A stretch of DNA of 64,000 nt from Exiguobacterium chiriqhucha RW-2 (GTDB lineage Bacteria > Bacillota > Bacilli > Exiguobacteriales > Exiguobacteriaceae), in assembly GCF_000416965.1 (NCBI RefSeq), contig NZ_ATCL01000020.1, forward strand, positions 620,001-684,000, written 5' to 3'. Numbering within the stretch: the stretch's first letter is position 1; each line of letters opens with the position of its first letter. This document shows positions 60,496-64,000 of the stretch, piece by piece. The notes beneath the pieces are model-generated. The model saw nothing but the letters and a program-made list of their open reading frames with translations, ran no database searches and was not told the DNA's origin. Made by a program: the position numbers and the translations under genes.

Positions 60496-60711
60496 TCACT
60501 GGTTGTAGCCGATGAACATCGTGAACATGATGAGGATGACCGATGACGTCATGAGTAGGAACGCAAGCGAGCTCGCGAACACGAGAAAACCTTTGGAGAA
60601 GTGGCGTCGTCGTTTCCAAATCCCGATGACGAACACCACGTTCAGAATGAGAAATAGTGCGAGCAGCAGTAACGGGAGGGCCCGGTCCTGCATCAATATA
60701 AGTAAGTCCAT
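60496..60711 (-). CDS. Small two-helix membrane protein
   Basis: A 71-residue protein with two transmembrane helices (about 13-32 and 42-66) joined by a basic loop WKRRRHFSK. No family is recognised. GAAGGAAGG precedes the ATG. It is divergent from the Excalibur gene, with a 111-bp gap that contains promoters for both directions (TATAAT near 60770 for the plus strand). Confidence 0.65.
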   Translation of the reverse strand: MDLLILMQDRALPLLLLALFLILNVVFVIGIWKRRRHFSKGFLVFASSLAFLLMTSSVILIMFTMFIGYNQ

Positions 60712-60822
60712 AGATGTTACCTTCCTTCAACTATTTTTAAAAATCAGGGGATTCATCATAACTGCCCTTATAATAAACAAGAATTAATACGCATATCGTT
60801 TGTTACCAAGGAGGAAACAACT

Positions 60823-61086
60823 ATGAAGAAGCTACTTCGTGCGACCCTCGCGGGCATCGCGTTGTTCACGCTGAGCATCGCGCCGTCAGAAACCGTGGAC
60901 GCCGCACCGAAAAAATTTAAGAATTGCACCGAACTGAATAAGACGTACAAAGGCGGTGTCGCCAAAACGAAGACGACGAAAAACAAAGGCGGGAAGACGA
61001 AATACAAGCCTTACGCCAACAGTTCGTTATACGAAGCGAACAAATCAAAAGACCGTGATAAGGACGGCATCGCCTGCGAACGCTAA
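60823..61086 (+). CDS. Secreted Excalibur calcium-binding domain protein
   Basis: An 87-residue secreted protein: signal peptide of about 27 residues (KKLLRATLAGIALFTLSIAPSETVDAA), a Lys/Thr-rich basic linker, and a C-terminal Excalibur motif DRDKDGIACER with the D-x-D-x-D-G loop that binds calcium and a Cys that pairs with the Cys in FKNCTELN. Excalibur domains occur in extracellular nucleases and surface proteins of Gram-positive bacteria. AAGGAGGAAAC precedes ATG. A terminator follows immediately. Confidence 0.88.
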   Translation: MKKLLRATLAGIALFTLSIAPSETVDAAPKKFKNCTELNKTYKGGVAKTKTTKNKGGKTKYKPYANSSLYEANKSKDRDKDGIACER

Positions 61087-61121
61087 GAGATGAGAGGACA
61101 ATCGTCCTCCGTCTCTTTTTT
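61087..61121 (+). terminator. Terminator
   Basis: GAGGAC/GTCCTC with flanking GAGA/TCTC forms a hairpin with two mismatches, followed by six T, ending the Excalibur transcript; it reaches the end of the converging gene. Confidence 0.75.
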
Positions 61122-61659
61122 AGTTATTGAAACGGTACGATACGTCTCCCGCAGCATTGTAGCCGGTGATGGATTCAATCGATTCGATTTGGTCGACGAG
61201 CACGAACCAGACATCATTCCCGGCCTTCGTCTTCAACAGTTCCGGTTCGAACCGTTCCCCGTTCAACTCGACGAAGACTCGGGTCGTCTCGCCGTGGTTC
61301 ATCCCGTAAAGGATATCGTACGGGGAACATGCTGACGGATCTCCGCATGATTGGCCGAAAGTCGACCACGTGATGCCTGCTTCGGACAGCGATTCAGATG
61401 TAATCGACCGAACCTGATTGTCGACAGTAAGTTCAAGACCTATGCTTTGCGCAACCGGCTCGTCGCTCCATTCCTCGACGGTATAACTGTTCGTGAAAAA
61501 GCGAAGACTCATGTCACGGTCATCAACGGGGTAAGTGAGAATCGGTTCCGCTCCCTCGGGCAACTGTAGCTGCTTCGTCGAATCAAATGCCCAGGCCACT
61601 CCGGCATATACCAACAATAAGCACACAAGAACGAGGACAATCTTTTGCTGACGGTTCAT
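61120..61659 (-). CDS. Hypothetical membrane-anchored extracytoplasmic protein
   Basis: A 179-residue protein with a basic N terminus, one hydrophobic helix (IVLVLVCLLLVYAGVAWAF, about 7-25) and an extracytoplasmic domain of about 150 residues, mostly beta. Two Cys in QSCGDPSACSP are likely a disulfide. No family is recognised. Its start overlaps the stop of the hydrolase gene upstream by 4 nt, so they are translated together and may work in the same place. Confidence 0.65.
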   Translation of the reverse strand: MNRQQKIVLVLVCLLLVYAGVAWAFDSTKQLQLPEGAEPILTYPVDDRDMSLRFFTNSYTVEEWSDEPVAQSIGLELTVDNQVRSITSESLSEAGITWSTFGQSCGDPSACSPYDILYGMNHGETTRVFVELNGERFEPELLKTKAGNDVWFVLVDQIESIESITGYNAAGDVSYRFNN

Positions 61660-62558
61660 GACAGACCGCTTACTTTCTCGACTTGTAAAAACTGTCGCAC
61701 TTGTTCAATCGGGAACGCTGGATTCCAATGGACGAAGTGGCCGCCTGTCATTCGTATGTAAGTGATCGGCAGCTCATGCCGTTGCAGGTCCATCATGGCT
61801 GACTTCGTCACTCGAGCTTCTTTGTCGTCCAGTCCGACAAAATCGCCGTAAATAAGCAAGGTCGGGACTTGAAGTGATCGCATGAGCTGCGGCACGTCAA
61901 GGTGATAGAAGCCGAACAACAGATTCAATCCGCCTCGTCCGAGTTTGGCCGGGTCGTTCAACGCACGTCGAATCTCGTCTCGTTCAGTGAGACCTGTCTG
62001 TGCGCAGAAAGCCTTAACCTGTTCCTCTGTAACTGGAGATGTACCTTCATCTGAAATGACCTTCGTCTCGATTTTCCGGACGAGTCGAGGTCCGAACAGA
62101 CGATAAAGTCCGCTCAGGAGCGGGACGGCCAGGCCGAACACGCCATATTCTCTCAACGGAACGCGTGGGAACGCCTTATGGCCTTGGTCGAGCAAGACGA
62201 GCCGCTCCACTTGCTTGGGATAATGCGTGGCGAAAGCGAGACCGACCGCGCCGCCGAGCGAATGCGCCATAACGTGTACAGGTCCGAGTCGATGTGTGAC
62301 GACGTAGTCGTTGACCCAATCCGCCAACTGTTTGGACGTCACAACTCGATTGATTCCTTCACTTCGCCCGAACCCTGGCAAATCCAGCAAATGCACCTCG
62401 AAGTCGTCGCGTAGCGCCTCAGCGAGCGATCGGCCTTCTTCTCCGGTGAATCCTCCAGCCGGTAAAAATATAACGGGACACCCGTTTCCCATCACTTCAG
62501 TATAATAATGACGCAATCGAATCCCACCTTCCAACTCCCAATATCTGTATCTTTTCAT
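61656..62558 (-). CDS. Alpha/beta hydrolase
   Basis: A 300-residue alpha/beta hydrolase: oxyanion region FLPAGGFTGEEGRS, strand with DLPGFGRSEG, nucleophile elbow AHSLGG (Ser near 111), late Asp in YGDFVGLDDKEA and catalytic His in TGGHFVHWN. Its closest look is to lipases or lactonases with an extended cap (about 140-215). No signal peptide. The 3' neighbour, a membrane-anchored protein, overlaps by 4 nt. GGAAGGTGGGATTCG precedes the start region. Substrate unknown. Confidence 0.86.
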   Translation of the reverse strand: MKRYRYWELEGGIRLRHYYTEVMGNGCPVIFLPAGGFTGEEGRSLAEALRDDFEVHLLDLPGFGRSEGINRVVTSKQLADWVNDYVVTHRLGPVHVMAHSLGGAVGLAFATHYPKQVERLVLLDQGHKAFPRVPLREYGVFGLAVPLLSGLYRLFGPRLVRKIETKVISDEGTSPVTEEQVKAFCAQTGLTERDEIRRALNDPAKLGRGGLNLLFGFYHLDVPQLMRSLQVPTLLIYGDFVGLDDKEARVTKSAMMDLQRHELPITYIRMTGGHFVHWNPAFPIEQVRQFLQVEKVSGLS

Positions 62559-62710
62559 TGTACGTGACTGACAACTTTAACAGAAGCAGATTCTTCCAAA
62601 CAGAGATACGTTTTCCTCCAAATCCGGGTATAGACTAATGACACGTGAGTAAATTGCACTTGTCGTTTTCTCTGTCGTTCTTGAGTTGTCTCAACAAGGA
62701 GGAATGCGGT

Positions 62711-63469
62711 GTGAAATTATCGGGTAGAACGGCAATTGTCACCGGGGCGGGGTCAGGCATGGGACGGGCCATCGCCAAACTGTTTGCCGAGGAAGGGGCA
62801 CGCGTCGTCGCCGTCGACATGAACGGGGACTCTGTCGAGGCGGTCGCCTCAGAGATTAAAGCGAGCGGTGGGGAAGCCGTCGGCGTCGCCGGGAACGTCA
62901 CGAAGCAAGAAGATATCGACAAGATGGTCGAGACGGCGACGAGCACGTTCGGCTCGCTCGACATCTTGGTCAACAATGCCGGCATCATGGACAACTTTTT
63001 GACCGTCGGCGAAGTGACCGACGAGGTATGGGACCGTGTCATCGCCGTCAATTTGACCGGACCGATGAAACTGGCCAGGGCCGCGATCACCATCATGGAC
63101 AAGCAAGAAACGGGAGGCGTCATCATCAATAACGCCTCGGTCGGTGGCTTGTTCGGGACACGCGGCGGTGCCTCGTACGTCGCCTCGAAGCACGCACTTA
63201 TCGGCTTGACGAAAAATATCGCCGCCACGTACGGTACGTTCAACAAGATTCGGGCCAACGCCATCGCACCGGGCGGGGTCAATACGAATATCGGCGCCAC
63301 CATCACCGCGCCGAGCGAGCTCGGGATGCGGGCCATTCAAGGGGCAGGGGAGGCACCGATGGGTGAACCGGAGCAGATCGCCAAGGTCGCGTTGTTCCTC
63401 GCCTCCGACGATTCGAGTTTCGTCAATGGTGACGTCTTGAAAGCAGACGGCGGTTGGACCGCCCGTTAA
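62711..63469 (+). CDS. SDR-family NAD(P)-dependent oxidoreductase
   Basis: A 252-residue classical short-chain dehydrogenase: TGAGSGMGRAIA near 11-22 for the cofactor, NNAGIMDN near 88, Ser in NNASVGG and the active-site pair in YVASKHAL (Tyr-x3-Lys intact). An Asp in VVAVDMNG after strand 2 favours NAD over NADP. GTG at 62711 has AAGGAGGAAT at good distance; the open frame to 62645 is not needed. A bidirectional terminator separates it from the converging AraC-type gene. Confidence 0.88.
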   Translation: MKLSGRTAIVTGAGSGMGRAIAKLFAEEGARVVAVDMNGDSVEAVASEIKASGGEAVGVAGNVTKQEDIDKMVETATSTFGSLDILVNNAGIMDNFLTVGEVTDEVWDRVIAVNLTGPMKLARAAITIMDKQETGGVIINNASVGGLFGTRGGASYVASKHALIGLTKNIAATYGTFNKIRANAIAPGGVNTNIGATITAPSELGMRAIQGAGEAPMGEPEQIAKVALFLASDDSSFVNGDVLKADGGWTAR

Positions 63470-63472
63470 CGA

Positions 63473-63503
63473 GAAAAGCCGACACGTGCGTGTCGGCTTT
63501 TGT
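63473..63503. terminator. Bidirectional terminator
   Basis: AAAAGCCGACACG and CGTGTCGGCTTTT form a perfect 13-bp stem with a two-base loop between the SDR and AraC-type genes. Confidence 0.88.
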
Positions 63504-64000
63504 TATGTCTTCTGCTTGCGAAACGCGAGCGGCGTTCGGTTATGTACTTTCTTAAACGTCTGCACGAAATGGCTCACGCTCGTAAAGCCAAGCCGGTTCG
63601 CTACTTCAGCGACCGGACTGTCCGTCTCACATAACAGACGTGCGGCCCGCTGCATCCGGACGTCTTGGACATAGGCGAGCGGCGATGTGTCCCCCCATTT
63701 TGAAAAGTAACGGCAACATTCCGCCCGGCTCAGTCCACCGGCAGCGGCGATGTCTTCGAGCGACAGCTTCATCGTGTCATGGTCGTGTATATAGGAAATC
63801 ATGCGTTGCATGCGCTCCTGTCCATGCCGCCTCGTCACGGGCGGCCGTTGAATCCAATAGCGCCAGACGACGACAAGCTGCAGTGTCGCATCGAGCAACG
63901 CGAAAGCCGAGTCTTTCTTTAAACTCCTGATTACTTTATGAAGCGTCTCGAGGATGGCTTTGTCACCCGGTTCAGCCGGATGCAGCATGTGATGGCCAAT
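63503..64000 (-). CDS. AraC-family regulator, C-terminal part (cut by window edge)
   Basis: The reading frame is open from its stop at 63503 to the end of the window, so the N-terminal part lies outside. The visible 165 residues contain a helical linker and a complete AraC-type double helix-turn-helix: LEDIAAAGGLSRAECCRYFSKWGDTSPLAYV, then PVAEVANRLGFTSVSHFVQTFKKVHNRTPLAFR. The full protein is expected to be about 270-290 residues with a cupin sensory domain. Its target cannot be seen. Confidence 0.85.
   Translation of the reverse strand: MGHHMLHPAEPGDKAILETLHKVIRSLKKDSAFALLDATLQLVVVWRYWIQRPPVTRRHGQERMQRMISYIHDHDTMKLSLEDIAAAGGLSRAECCRYFSKWGDTSPLAYVQDVRMQRAARLLCETDSPVAEVANRLGFTSVSHFVQTFKKVHNRTPLAFRKQKT

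Overview
The window looks like chromosomal DNA of a low-GC-clade Gram-positive bacterium (Bacillota, Bacillales). The evidence is strong GGAGG-type ribosome binding sites, frequent TTG/GTG starts, many short hairpin-plus-T terminators between convergent genes, and Bacillus-type families: a double dynamin like DynA, YdbS/YdbT PH-domain pairs, DUF3916, DUF817 and an ArAE exporter. The roughly 50% GC together with this gene set suggests Exiguobacterium; that genus is inferred by eye, not measured. No rRNA, tRNA, insertion sequence, prophage or CRISPR array was seen. Both ends cut genes: a C-terminal fragment at 1-207 and an AraC-type regulator running off position 64000.

Layout. 1-9.8 kb: hydrolase, WYL regulator, YdjM and DUF817 membrane proteins, an oligopeptide-type ABC permease pair without ATPase or binding protein, a rifampin ADP-ribosyltransferase (arr) and a GNAT whose best start is not ATG/GTG/TTG. 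9.9-17.5 kb: single-gene metabolic and modification enzymes (APH-like kinase, nitrilase-like, HAD, serine hydrolase, membrane protein with degenerate GGDEF, stand-alone UMP kinase, methyltransferase). 17.8-22.4 kb: two MFS exporters, an AraC regulator and a small deoxyribosyltransferase-like protein. 22.4-29.4 kb: an accessory-looking run of poorly known genes including SUKH/SMI1-type proteins, a SUKH-DUF2750 fusion and a frameshifted DUF5412 gene. 29.5-36.4 kb: SRPBCC, GNAT, Gfo/Idh, P-loop kinases, SDR, methyltransferase and phosphatase.

36.4-47.8 kb: dynA with a 31-residue membrane microprotein, an NAD(P)-binding protein, a FUSC/ArAE exporter, a secreted-protein gene interrupted by one amber codon, a WGR protein, ydbS/ydbT-like genes, and a vanZ-like gene in an operon with a VanR/VanS-type two-component system. 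An 11-bp-spaced direct repeat near the vanZ promoter suggests autoregulation by the response regulator. 47.9-48.25 kb holds the most interesting unannotated object: a very small membrane peptide gene on the minus strand opposed by a short plus-strand RNA, sharing a bidirectional terminator, with mirrored 5' and 3' elements in the peptide mRNA. This is the layout of a type I toxin-antitoxin locus.

48.4-64 kb: an NCS2 permease, a TetR-dehydrogenase-SDR unit with a dyad operator, a small hypothetical/DinB/DUF3916 group, then a beta-glucoside utilisation unit (GntR repressor divergent from a PTS IIBCA permease and a 6-phospho-beta-glucosidase) whose promoter carries a 20-bp perfect palindrome exactly between -35 and -10. 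AraC/GyrI-like, Excalibur, hydrolase and SDR genes follow. All family assignments are from visual recognition of protein motifs; no searches were run.
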